Origin: an uncultured Lachnospiraceae bacterium
GTDB taxonomy: Bacteria; Bacillota; Clostridia; Lachnospirales; Lachnospiraceae
Reading direction: 5' to 3'
Assembly (NCBI GenBank): GCA_900548905.1
Contig: URMK01000009.1
Span: 1-64,000 of the forward strand
Length of the DNA: 64,000 nucleotides
Both the position numbers and the translations under genes were made by a program. The notes below the pieces were generated by a model. That model was not told the DNA's origin. It searched no databases and was given only the letters and a program-made list of their open reading frames with translations. Below, one piece after another: positions 33,842-42,853 of the stretch; positions within the stretch are counted from its first letter, which is position 1; the number at the start of each line of letters is the position of its first letter.

Positions 33842-34858
33842 AAAATCCCCCACATTATCGATGGTGACTTTATAATAGGGCAGATAAATATATTTCCCGT
33901 TTTCAAACTCCATATCCTCCAGCCCTTCTCCGGAAACAAGCGCTACCGCCAGCTTTGCCATCGCCGCCGCCTGCCCTTCCTTATCGTTATACACGGTTCC
34001 GGCCAACCGGGAATCCGTAACTGCCTTCAGGCCCGCATCCGTACCGTCGATTCCAAAAAAAACAGGTAAGGCGGATTCTGTAATGTTCAGTTTGGCATAG
34101 GCGTCAATGGCTCCCAGCGCCATATCATCATTGTTGGCCAGTACAAGCTCGATCTCATTGGAATACTGGCCGATCATCTGCAGCATCCGGTTCTGTGCCT
34201 GTGCCCGGTTCCAGTTGGCGATGCCGTAGCTCAGCTTTTCAAGCTCAATCCCCTTATTTTTCAGCGTGTCCACCGCATTCTCCGTCCGGATTATGGAATC
34301 CTGATGCCCCGGCTCCCCTTCCAGCACCACATACTGTACTTTTCCGTCCCGGTTACGGTCCACCCGGCTGTCCGAGCGTATCAGATCCGCCGCCATCTCT
34401 CCCTGCATCACCCCTGACTGCTTCGCTTTCGCCCCTACATAATAAAGCTGCTCCCACTGCATCATATCCTCTGCAACAGGCTCTCTGTTGAAGAATATGA
34501 CAGGTACATTATTTTCCCTGGCAAGATCAATAATCTCCGATGGATCGGCCCGATCCACCAGGTTGATGCAGAGGATATTGCTCCCTTCCTCTATCAGCGC
34601 CTTCACCTGATCGTTCTGGGTCCGCTGGGAACCTGCTGCATCCCGGATCGTCACCGCGGTTTCCATGCCTTCCCCGGAAAGCCCGTTCAACTGTTCCCGG
34701 AGGCAGTCAATCAATTCCCCGATAAATACATCGCTTTCATTATAACACGCCACCCCCACATAGATTTCCTCCGGTTCGTCCTGCCGCTTCCCGCAGGCAG
34801 TAAGAAAGAGAACTCCCGAAAGGACAAGCATCCCGGCTATATATTTTTTTATCTTCAT
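33839..34858 (-). CDS. Galactose-type periplasmic binding lipoprotein (MglB family), normal order
   Basis: A 339-residue lipoprotein (lipobox FLTAC, Cys near residue 22) with the classical galactose/glucose-binding protein order: VGVACYNESDVFIG, CINLVDR, NVPVIFFNREP, calcium loop DRNRDGKVQYVVLEGEPGHQ, and VLANNDDMALGAIDAY. It ends the run YesN-YesM-binding protein-binding protein. It may serve as sugar sensor for the histidine kinase, as in clostridial three-component systems, or as a second binding protein for mglAC. It makes a good internal reference for the permuted paralogue at 42854. Confidence 0.92.
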   Translation of the reverse strand: MKIKKYIAGMLVLSGVLFLTACGKRQDEPEEIYVGVACYNESDVFIGELIDCLREQLNGLSGEGMETAVTIRDAAGSQRTQNDQVKALIEEGSNILCINLVDRADPSEIIDLARENNVPVIFFNREPVAEDMMQWEQLYYVGAKAKQSGVMQGEMAADLIRSDSRVDRNRDGKVQYVVLEGEPGHQDSIIRTENAVDTLKNKGIELEKLSYGIANWNRAQAQNRMLQMIGQYSNEIELVLANNDDMALGAIDAYAKLNITESALPVFFGIDGTDAGLKAVTDSRLAGTVYNDKEGQAAAMAKLAVALVSGEGLEDMEFENGKYIYLPYYKVTIDNVGDF

Positions 34859-34877
34859 GTAACCCCCTCGTTCTGCG

Positions 34878-35864
34878 TTACTGGCTCATTGTAAAAATGA
34901 TTTCCTGGTTTTCTTTGGAAAACAGCGTATCTCTGCGGATGACATGGCAGGTAACCGTCCTGTCTTCCATTTTATGCAGATAATGTGTGAGACTCTCCGC
35001 CGCCTCCGCCAGACTCTGGTAACCTACATTGAATTCATCCGGCACCACCAGACAAACCGCGATCCCCGTATCCAGGTAATAGACCGCTTCCGTTGAATTT
35101 CCGATTCCGTATACCAACGCACCATGCAGGTTATTTGCTGCCGCATACTCTCCTGCCATAGTCAAGCTATTATCGTCCAGGGCGATCACAATATCCACCG
35201 CAGGCTGGGTTTCCAGAAGGGCTTCCCCTTCCTCTTCCGAAAAAGGAGCCGAGACTGACCAGCTGATACCGGCATCCGTATCTGCCACGACATCCATAAA
35301 GCCTCTTCTGCGCTCAAGAGCCGCCAGGGAATCCCCTGTTTTAGAAAATATGCCGAGAGTCTTTCCGCCCAGTTTTCCGTTATAGTCTTTCAGCAGCTCC
35401 TCCGCCAAAACAGCGCCCATAGCATAATTATCAGGTTCCACAACAGGGAGCCCGGATACCTCCCCGTCTTTGCCCTCCGTATGCTCTGTAAGCATCACCG
35501 GAATCCGGTTTGCTATCTTCCTGAGCATTTCTTCCGAACCCGGAACGGGCTGTACAATGACTGCGTCCGCCCCGTTGTCAATCTCTCTTTCTATCAGGCT
35601 CTTTTCCTCTTCCACCGTTAAGGTGCCGCCTGTACTGACAAGGAACATCCTGATTTCCAAATCCTCCGCCGCCATTTTAAGCCCGTATTGAAAAGCCGCC
35701 CATTGATTGTCCTCCGAATCCTGGATTATCACGGATATCTTATCCTGTTCTTTTCCGCTGTTCTCCCGGACCATGATAAAAGCCACGGCAATCACCATGA
35801 CTGCCAAAATGGTTTCTGTCAGAATAAACATTTTTTTGCTGTTCTTCATCGCCACCTGCCCCAT
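34878..35864 (-). CDS. Membrane-anchored periplasmic binding protein-like sensor
   Basis: A 328-residue protein with one N-terminal membrane segment (ILTETILAVMVIAVAFIMV) and no lipobox cysteine, followed by a type I periplasmic binding protein fold (ISVIIQDSEDNQWAAFQYGL, GADAVIVQPVPGSE, IVIALDDNSLTMAGEYAA). It sits 20 bases after the histidine kinase gene and before the MglB-like lipoprotein, so it is likely the signal-input partner of the kinase, like XylFII with LytS/YesN. The start may instead be the ATG at 35849. Confidence 0.85.
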   Translation of the reverse strand: MGQVAMKNSKKMFILTETILAVMVIAVAFIMVRENSGKEQDKISVIIQDSEDNQWAAFQYGLKMAAEDLEIRMFLVSTGGTLTVEEEKSLIEREIDNGADAVIVQPVPGSEEMLRKIANRIPVMLTEHTEGKDGEVSGLPVVEPDNYAMGAVLAEELLKDYNGKLGGKTLGIFSKTGDSLAALERRRGFMDVVADTDAGISWSVSAPFSEEEGEALLETQPAVDIVIALDDNSLTMAGEYAAANNLHGALVYGIGNSTEAVYYLDTGIAVCLVVPDEFNVGYQSLAEAAESLTHYLHKMEDRTVTCHVIRRDTLFSKENQEIIFTMSQ

Positions 35865-35884
35865 ATGTATTCCTAACTGCCCTG

Positions 35885-37735
35885 TCAGTCTTTGCTGCTC
35901 ATTTCCTCCCGCCTGAATATATGCCCCTTCTCCAGAATTTCCCGGTTTTCTTCCGTAAACGGTACTGCAGGAAGGATAACGGAGATCGTGGTGCCCTCAT
36001 CCGGCTCACTTTCCACTCTGAGACCATACTCCTTTCCAAACAGGATCTGAATCCGGTTATTGACATTCACAAGGCCGACGCCGGAGCCATGCTTACGGAT
36101 CCTGCCGCTGTCCGTAAGCAGGAAGCGCACTTCCTCCTCCGACATCCCGATCCCGTTATCCGCCACCGCGAGAATAATATTGCCTTCGCAAAATTTCCCC
36201 GTCACCTTAATTTCCCCGCAGTCGTCCATGCTGCTGACCCCATAATTAATGGCATTTTCCAGGATGGGCTGTAATATTAATTTAACCGTACAATAGGAAC
36301 AGACAGCAGGGTCGATATCAAATGTAATGGAAAAGGAATTTTTATACCGAACCTTCTGTATGTTCATGTAACTTTCCGCATGCTGCAGCTCGTCTTTCAC
36401 GCAAATTACCGTCCGTCCCCGGGAGAGGCTGATTCGGAAGAACTTCGCCAGCTGGGAAATCATGAATACGGCCTCATCATTCCGCCCGCCTTCCACCATC
36501 CACATGATCGAATCCAGTGTGTTGTATAAAAAGTGAGGATTGATCTGGCTCTGCAGCACATCCAGCTCACTTTTCCTTCTTTCCGTCTGCTCCTGGACAA
36601 TTTTCATCATGAGGATTTCAATCTTTTCATAAGAGCTTTGTATGGAATGCCCCAGATACCTGATTTCTGAAGAACCGCCGATATAAATCTCCGGCTTTTC
36701 TCCCGCTTCATATCCCATAACCGAATCGTTCAGCCTGCAGATAGGGCTGGATATCCGCACCGAAACCACACGGTAAATGATCACCAGGGTCATTGCCATC
36801 AGCAGCATGAGCATAACAATAAAATACCGGACATTAATCATACCATGGGTAAATGTAGAGTCCGGGATCACCCCCACCAGTTTCCATCCGGTATAGCTTA
36901 TGGTGTTAACAATCACGGTTCTGTGATCCCCTTCAAAGCTCTCTTCCCAGACGCCGTCCCTATACGTTGCGGCGGCCTCACTGTTTTCATTCGCGATCCC
37001 GTCGCTGATTTGTATCTGGCGAGGATGGTAGATAATCTGCCCGTTGCTGTCACACAGATAGTAATACTGTCCGTTATTCAGGGTATTGATCTGCTTCATC
37101 ATACGGGATATGCTGAAATAATCCATATCCACAAGCAGTACCCCTATCTGCGGATCTCCATGATTGGTGAATTCCGCGACACGGCTCAGCGAAATCACCC
37201 AGTAATAACGCAAGGTGCCATCATCAAACAGGTTCTGGATATGAGGCGTGGAAAAATGCATATTCTCCATTTCGCCCATGGCCTGTATATACCAGTCCTG
37301 TCTGGTGACGTTCGGATCCTCCTTCTGCCGCGCAACCGGCTCCGCTGCTATCAGGCTCCCGCTGCCGTTATATATGGCAATGCTGCGCAGATTATTTTTG
37401 TTGGCTTCGTACAGAAGATCCATCCCCCTCTGTATGACATCACTCTGATCAGAAAAATCGTTCTCTTTTATGACATTATAATAAACCGCATCCGATATCT
37501 GCCGCATGCTGACCAGATAATCCTCCAGATTTTCCCCCGCCTGTTCCATCAGCTTCTCCGTACTTTGTATCGTTTTTTCCCGGGACAGGGTGGAAAACCT
37601 GGAATACATCACGATACCCAGAATCAGCATGATAGAAATGGATATTACGGAAAACACGAGCATTATCGTGGACTGGATCCCACGGGGCTTAAATTTAGTA
37701 AAATGCCGTAAAATTTTCTTATTCACATGAGCCAT
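35885..37735 (-). CDS. Sensor histidine kinase, YesM/LytS type
   Basis: A 616-residue kinase: membrane segments near residues 20-45 and 290-315, an extracellular Cache-like domain between them (NVTRQDWYIQAMGEMENMHF), HAMP, and a His_kinase domain with QSQINPHFLYNTLDSIMWM followed by an HATPase (NAINYGV, VADNGIGMSEEE, GSGVGLVNVNNRI). It is the partner of the YesN regulator just upstream, whose 3' end overlaps its start by 17 bases. Confidence 0.93.
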   Translation of the reverse strand: MAHVNKKILRHFTKFKPRGIQSTIMLVFSVISISIMLILGIVMYSRFSTLSREKTIQSTEKLMEQAGENLEDYLVSMRQISDAVYYNVIKENDFSDQSDVIQRGMDLLYEANKNNLRSIAIYNGSGSLIAAEPVARQKEDPNVTRQDWYIQAMGEMENMHFSTPHIQNLFDDGTLRYYWVISLSRVAEFTNHGDPQIGVLLVDMDYFSISRMMKQINTLNNGQYYYLCDSNGQIIYHPRQIQISDGIANENSEAAATYRDGVWEESFEGDHRTVIVNTISYTGWKLVGVIPDSTFTHGMINVRYFIVMLMLLMAMTLVIIYRVVSVRISSPICRLNDSVMGYEAGEKPEIYIGGSSEIRYLGHSIQSSYEKIEILMMKIVQEQTERRKSELDVLQSQINPHFLYNTLDSIMWMVEGGRNDEAVFMISQLAKFFRISLSRGRTVICVKDELQHAESYMNIQKVRYKNSFSITFDIDPAVCSYCTVKLILQPILENAINYGVSSMDDCGEIKVTGKFCEGNIILAVADNGIGMSEEEVRFLLTDSGRIRKHGSGVGLVNVNNRIQILFGKEYGLRVESEPDEGTTISVILPAVPFTEENREILEKGHIFRREEMSSKD

Positions 37736-39326
37736 GCTCCATTCTGTATTTTGAAGGGGATACACCGAACCGCCTCTTAAAGACATAGCTGAAATAGTTG
37801 GGATCGGTATACCCTACGTTCTTTGCGATGATATAACTTTTTTCATTGGTTTCCATCAGCATCCGTGATGCCCGTTCCATGCGGTATTCCGTCAGGTAGC
37901 CGATAAAGGAGTTTCCTGTCTCCTTTTTAAAAATGGTGGAGAAGTAGGAATTGGACACCCCGAGTATTTCGCAGATATTATCAAGCGAAAATTCCTCGTC
38001 CGAATAATGGCTGGCCACATATTCCTTTGCCCTGAACACAAAGGACTGGGTTGATTTGCTCCGCGCGCTGATTAGGGTCTCCCGGAACAAAAGGCAGATA
38101 TCCGTGAGCCATGTAAGCAGCGCCTCCGGCTCTAAATCCAGAATCCGCAGATACAGGTTTCTGATATTCCCCCCGAAATCCGGGACCTCAATATCATTAT
38201 TGACCGCAAAACGGTACAATGCACTTATCAGATCCATAAGGTCGATATGATACTGCTGCAGGGGTTTGGCGGGATAGGATATATGATTCAGATACCGTTT
38301 GACCGCTTCTATGATATCCTCCCTGGGGTTCAGGCGGATCATACCGAACAGGTTAAACAGCTCTGTATCCAGCGACCCGTCGGACTTGCTTATTTCCTGC
38401 GGTGCGATCTCCTTCATATTAATGGCCCTGGAGACACCATAGATGACCCGGTAAGAAACAGCTTCCCTGGCACTGCTGTAAGACTGGGCCAATCCGGTAA
38501 GATGTCCGCAGACCTGTCCGATTCCCACGGTGACGACAGCTCCGATGATACGCTGGGCATATCTGCAGAATCTGTCACATTCATCCGTCAGTTCCGCAAC
38601 TTCATTTTCGCTCGTAAGCTGTGCAATTAAAACGGTATTCCCAAGATAAGAAAAATATTTCGCCTGCCATTTTTCTCCCAGATGCTCCCTGGCCTGCTTC
38701 TGGACAGACGCCGCCAGCAGCAGGGGATTCATATTCGCAGGGACCCTGCTGGAGGAGGTATGGATCACAAGGCAGCAATAAAACGGCCCGTCCAAAGTAA
38801 TCTGATAATCGGACAGATATCCGGGAATCTCATCCTCCCTAAGCCGCCCTTCGATTAACGTGGAATAGAAATTGGCCTGCAGAAACGGCAATGACTCCAT
38901 GTAGTATTTCTGCAGCACCGCCGTATTCCGTTTTTCACTGATCTCCTGATCCAGTTTTATTTTCATCTGTGTGAATACATTGATGAGTTCCGCCGCATTA
39001 ACCGGCTTCAGAATATATTCCTCCACCTCCAGATGAACGGCCTCCTTCGCATATTCAAATTCATCAAAGCCTGTGAGGAATAAAATCTTGGTTGTGGTAA
39101 ACTCCGCTTTTATGTTCTTAGCCAGCTCCATGCCGTCCATATACGGCATCTTAATATCTGTCAATACCACATCCGGCTGGAATTCCTCCACCATTTCCAG
39201 CGCCTTAACGCCGTTATTGGCAAACCCAATCACGGAGAATCCCAGTCCTTCCCAATTAATTTTCCTCCTGATAGCCTGGATTACCTCTTCCTCATCATCT
39301 ACCAGAAGCACCGTATATGTATCCAT
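37719..39326 (-). CDS. Response regulator, YesN/AraC type
   Basis: A 535-residue regulator: receiver domain (LLVDDEEEVIQA, DVVLTDIKMPYMDG with the phospho-acceptor Asp, FDEFEYAKEAV, ILKPVNAAEL), a long middle domain and a C-terminal AraC double helix-turn-helix (FSLDNICEILGVSNSYFSTI, NVGYTDPNYFSYVFKRRFG). Start chosen at ATG 39326 with GGAG 7 bases upstream; another ATG two codons earlier is too close to it. Encoded between mglC and the kinase, it probably controls the mgl genes. Confidence 0.93.
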   Translation of the reverse strand: MDTYTVLLVDDEEEVIQAIRRKINWEGLGFSVIGFANNGVKALEMVEEFQPDVVLTDIKMPYMDGMELAKNIKAEFTTTKILFLTGFDEFEYAKEAVHLEVEEYILKPVNAAELINVFTQMKIKLDQEISEKRNTAVLQKYYMESLPFLQANFYSTLIEGRLREDEIPGYLSDYQITLDGPFYCCLVIHTSSSRVPANMNPLLLAASVQKQAREHLGEKWQAKYFSYLGNTVLIAQLTSENEVAELTDECDRFCRYAQRIIGAVVTVGIGQVCGHLTGLAQSYSSAREAVSYRVIYGVSRAINMKEIAPQEISKSDGSLDTELFNLFGMIRLNPREDIIEAVKRYLNHISYPAKPLQQYHIDLMDLISALYRFAVNNDIEVPDFGGNIRNLYLRILDLEPEALLTWLTDICLLFRETLISARSKSTQSFVFRAKEYVASHYSDEEFSLDNICEILGVSNSYFSTIFKKETGNSFIGYLTEYRMERASRMLMETNEKSYIIAKNVGYTDPNYFSYVFKRRFGVSPSKYRMEHGSCE

Positions 39327-39349
39327 ATCCATTCTCCATATGCAAGTAT

Positions 39350-39385
39350 CCGGTAACAGTCCAGCCGGGACCGGAACTGTTATCG
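39350..39385. repeat. Dispersed palindrome, copy 4
   Basis: CCGGTAACAGTCC ... GGAACTGTTATCG, in the leader of the response regulator gene. Confidence 0.55.
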
Positions 39386-39539
39386 TTTCGGGCATGGCTT
39401 CTTTCTTCATTATAGCAAATGCCCAAAGTTATGTAAATGTCAGAGCCGGCCAGGCGTCACCCGCTTTTTTATCTATCCCCCGGCCTGCCATGCACAAAAG
39501 AGCCAGAACTGCTTCCGGCCCTTTTTGCGGTATTAACTA

Positions 39540-41195
39540 CTATTTTTTCTGCACATACTTCAGACAGTCAAGGGTTACCGCCGTAATGATGATAATGCCC
39601 TCAAATACGAACTGAAGGTTGGTGTCGATACCAAGGATGGTGAGGGAATAGATGAGCACGGTAAAAATCAGGACACCGACTACTACGCCCGAAATCTTGC
39701 CGATGCCGCCGGTAAAGGATACCCCTCCCACCACACAGGCTGCAATGGCGTCCATTTCCCATCCCTGCCCATAGGCTGCCGATCCGGATCCAACCATCCT
39801 GGCACACTCAAGCCATGAACCGAAACCGTACAGAATACCGGCCAGGATGAATGCCCCCATGGTTACGCCGAATACGGAAATACCGGAAACAGATGCGGCT
39901 TCCGGATTCCCGCCCACCGCATACAGGTTTTTGCCGAAGGTAGTCTTATTCCAGATAAACCATACAATGACGATAGCCGCCACCGCCCAGAGAATAATCG
40001 TGGGGAATCCATTGAGTCTGGGAATAATCATTTTGGGGATCGACGGCTCGATAGCTCCGAAGGACACCCCTTTTGTGGCATAGGTTACAAGGCCGAATAT
40101 CACCAGCATATTTGACATCGTGGAGATAAACGGATGCATCTTAAATTTGGCGGTAAAAAAACCGCCGATGGCAGTAAAGAATGTGCACAGAAGTATACAC
40201 ATCACCAGCGCAAAAATCACCCGCAGGCCGATTGGCATGCCTGTAAAATCAAATACATGGCCGAAAACCGCACCTGTGTTAATGCCCTGATGCATGATGA
40301 TGGTTGCGGTGGTCATACCCATACCAACCATGCGCCCGATGGAAAGGTCCGTACCGGTAAGGAGGATCAGTCCCGCGACGCCGAGGGCAAGAAACATTCT
40401 CGGGGAAGCCTGCTGGAGAATATTCAAAATATTGTTATAAGTAAGCAGCGGAACATGCTTCACAATAGGTGTCGCCACGCATAACGCGATAAAAATCAGG
40501 ATGATTGCGATATACAGCCCATTCTGCAGCAGAAATGTCCTGCGGTTAAAGGTATACTTATAATTCTCCCATTTCTGCGCCCTTCTGTCCAGAAACGTGA
40601 ATTTTGACATACGCAGCATATCGATCAGATGATATTTCCAGACATATGCCGCATGTCTTCTGTCCTTGATCTGCGCCAGTTCCTTTTCCAGCTCCATTTT
40701 GGCATCAAAGCGGCGGTTCTTATAAACATATTTTTCGTTTTTTATCTCCTTGCGATCGGAAAGCTTTGCAAGTGTTTTCCTATGCTCCTGCTCCAGCATC
40801 GCCATATTATCCGCATATTTTCTCCGGGCAAGTTCTTTTTCCTGCGCGCAGCTTCCTTTCACCGCCTGGTAATAGTCCTTATCAAAATGCGCCTTCAGAT
40901 AAGCCTCAGCCTTTGCCGTCAGCCCGGATATCTTTTCTTTATTCTTATCCTCCACCGCCTTCGCTTTATTCAGGGAAGTCCTGATATCGGCAATCCTTAC
41001 CGCCTTTTCTTCCTTCGTAAGGGCGTGGTCCCTCCTTACTGCATCCATTTCATTTTGAAGGGAAACCACCATGTTTGATCCGTCCGCCCTGAGGCTGTCT
41101 ATTTCTTCCTGAATCCCGCCCACATAGTCCTCAATTGGCTTGCGCAGCTGCATTTCCTGTTCCGCCGTAAGGGTTTTACTATTTATATTATCCAT
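39540..41195 (-). CDS. mglC: Galactose/methyl galactoside ABC permease with long N-terminal extension
   Basis: A 551-residue protein whose last 330 residues are a typical MglC-like permease (about ten membrane segments; GVAGLILLTGTDLSIGRMVG, GGNPEAASVSGISVF, ACVVGGVSFTGGIGKISGV). The first 215 residues are a highly charged, Lys/Glu/Ala-rich, coiled-coil-like cytoplasmic extension (NKEKISGLTAKAEAYLKAHF, KMELEKELAQIKDRRHAAYV) absent from standard MglC (about 336 residues). GGGGGAG lies 8 bases before the ATG. It is 16 bases after mglA. Confidence 0.93.
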   Translation of the reverse strand: MDNINSKTLTAEQEMQLRKPIEDYVGGIQEEIDSLRADGSNMVVSLQNEMDAVRRDHALTKEEKAVRIADIRTSLNKAKAVEDKNKEKISGLTAKAEAYLKAHFDKDYYQAVKGSCAQEKELARRKYADNMAMLEQEHRKTLAKLSDRKEIKNEKYVYKNRRFDAKMELEKELAQIKDRRHAAYVWKYHLIDMLRMSKFTFLDRRAQKWENYKYTFNRRTFLLQNGLYIAIILIFIALCVATPIVKHVPLLTYNNILNILQQASPRMFLALGVAGLILLTGTDLSIGRMVGMGMTTATIIMHQGINTGAVFGHVFDFTGMPIGLRVIFALVMCILLCTFFTAIGGFFTAKFKMHPFISTMSNMLVIFGLVTYATKGVSFGAIEPSIPKMIIPRLNGFPTIILWAVAAIVIVWFIWNKTTFGKNLYAVGGNPEAASVSGISVFGVTMGAFILAGILYGFGSWLECARMVGSGSAAYGQGWEMDAIAACVVGGVSFTGGIGKISGVVVGVLIFTVLIYSLTILGIDTNLQFVFEGIIIITAVTLDCLKYVQKK

Positions 41196-41211
41196 ATCAC
41201 AATCTCCCCCA

Positions 41212-42720
41212 TTATAGGTATTTTGCACTGAGTCTCAACAGCTCTTCCTGGTTTGTCTCTTTTGTATTGACAATTCCGGACAGCCGGCCGTTTGACATAA
41301 CACCAATACGGTTGGTAATTCCCAGGATTTCCGGCATTTCAGAAGAAACGACTATGATTGTCTTTCCCTGTTTCGCCATATTGATAATCAGTTCATATAT
41401 TTCGTATTTCGCCCCCACATCGATTCCTCTTGTAGGTTCATCCATCATGAATACACGGGGTTCACGCTCCAGCCATTTCCCAAAGATAACCTTCTGCTGA
41501 TTTCCGCCGGAAAGGCTGGAGATCATATCATCCGGCCCCATACATTTGGTATGCATGATTTTGATCTCTTTTCCGGTAGCCTTAATCATCTTTGCATCCG
41601 AAAGCGCCAAACCGGTTTTATACTGTTCCAGATTAGCAATCGTGGTATTAAAGGTGAGATCTCCTTTCAGGAACAGCCCGTTGGCCTTGCGTTCTTCGGT
41701 GATCATGGCAAATCCGTGTTCCATTGCTTCCTTGGCACTGTTGAAATTCATAAGGCGGTTATTGAAATATACCCTTCCCGCCGCTCTGGTGCGCACGCCG
41801 AAAATTGTCTCCAGAAGTTCCGTACGGCCTGCTCCCACCAGGCCGTACAGCCCGAAAATTTCTCCTTCCCTTACATCAAAGGTAACATCCTGCAAATGAG
41901 GCTCAAACTTGGTAGACAGGTTCCGGACAGATAAAATCACACCTTTGGGGACATTGTCCACCGGCGGAAAACGGTTATCCAGGGAACGGCCCACCATAGC
42001 TGCAATCAGCTCGTTCATGTTCGCATCACCGGTACTCTTTGTCATAACCAGGTTTCCGTCCCGGAGCACGGATATCTCATCACAGATCTCAAATATCTCA
42101 TCCATCTTATGAGAAATATATATCAGGGCGATTCCCTGTTTTTTTAACATCCGCATCATCTCAAAGAGCTTATCAACCTCCTGTACCGTCAGTGAGGATG
42201 TGGGTTCATCCAGGACAATCACTCTGGAATTATAGGAAATAGCTTTGGCTATTTCACACATCTGCCTCTGTGATACGGACATATTCCGCATGGGCTGGGT
42301 GAGGTTGACCGTCATGCCCAGTTTCCGGAAAAGCTCGGAAGCTTCCTTTTTCATTCTGCTTTCATCAACGATCCCCATGGAATTCACCGGATAACGTCCG
42401 AGGAACAGATTATCGACCACATTCCGTTCCAGGCACTGATTCAATTCCTGATGGACCATGGCAATACCGTTCTCAAGCGCATCCTTGGGTCCGGAAAAAC
42501 TCACCTCCTTACCATTCAGGAAAATCGTCCCCTCATCCTTCTGGTAGGTGCCGAAAAGGCATTTCATCATGGTTGACTTACCGGCTCCGTTTTCCCCCAT
42601 AAGACCCATGACGGTTCCGCTTTTTACATCCATGCTGATACGATCCAGAACCCTGTTCCGGCCAAAGGACTTGCTCATTCCGCGTATGGATAAGACGATA
42701 TCATCTTTCTTATCTGCCAT
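41212..42720 (-). CDS. mglA: Galactose/methyl galactoside ABC transporter ATP-binding protein
   Basis: A 502-residue duplicated ABC ATPase typical of MglA/RbsA. First half: Walker A GENGAGKSTMMKCL, signature MSVSQRQMCEIAKA, Walker B VIVLDEPTSSL. Second half: degenerate Walker A GLVGAGRTEL, signature SSLSGGNQQKVIFGKWL, Walker B VFMMDEPTRGIDVG. It energises sugar import with the permease downstream. Confidence 0.97.
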   Translation of the reverse strand: MADKKDDIVLSIRGMSKSFGRNRVLDRISMDVKSGTVMGLMGENGAGKSTMMKCLFGTYQKDEGTIFLNGKEVSFSGPKDALENGIAMVHQELNQCLERNVVDNLFLGRYPVNSMGIVDESRMKKEASELFRKLGMTVNLTQPMRNMSVSQRQMCEIAKAISYNSRVIVLDEPTSSLTVQEVDKLFEMMRMLKKQGIALIYISHKMDEIFEICDEISVLRDGNLVMTKSTGDANMNELIAAMVGRSLDNRFPPVDNVPKGVILSVRNLSTKFEPHLQDVTFDVREGEIFGLYGLVGAGRTELLETIFGVRTRAAGRVYFNNRLMNFNSAKEAMEHGFAMITEERKANGLFLKGDLTFNTTIANLEQYKTGLALSDAKMIKATGKEIKIMHTKCMGPDDMISSLSGGNQQKVIFGKWLEREPRVFMMDEPTRGIDVGAKYEIYELIINMAKQGKTIIVVSSEMPEILGITNRIGVMSNGRLSGIVNTKETNQEELLRLSAKYL

Positions 42721-42766
42721 ATTTTTTTACTCCTCTGCTATAAAAACACCTGCTCCTCTACAGAGA

Positions 42767-42796
42767 TTACCAGGGAGAATTTCTTCTCCCTGGTAA
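42767..42796 (-). promoter_or_regulatory. Intercistronic stem-loop between mglB and mglA
   Basis: TTACCAGGGAGAA pairs perfectly with TTCTCCCTGGTAA. No T-tract, so probably an mRNA-stabilising or partial attenuation hairpin giving more binding protein than ATPase. Confidence 0.75.
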
Positions 42797-42853
42797 CCTG
42801 CCCGGCTTTCCTTTCTGTCAGATACTCCGGACCGCTGCCTGCGGAAATGAATA

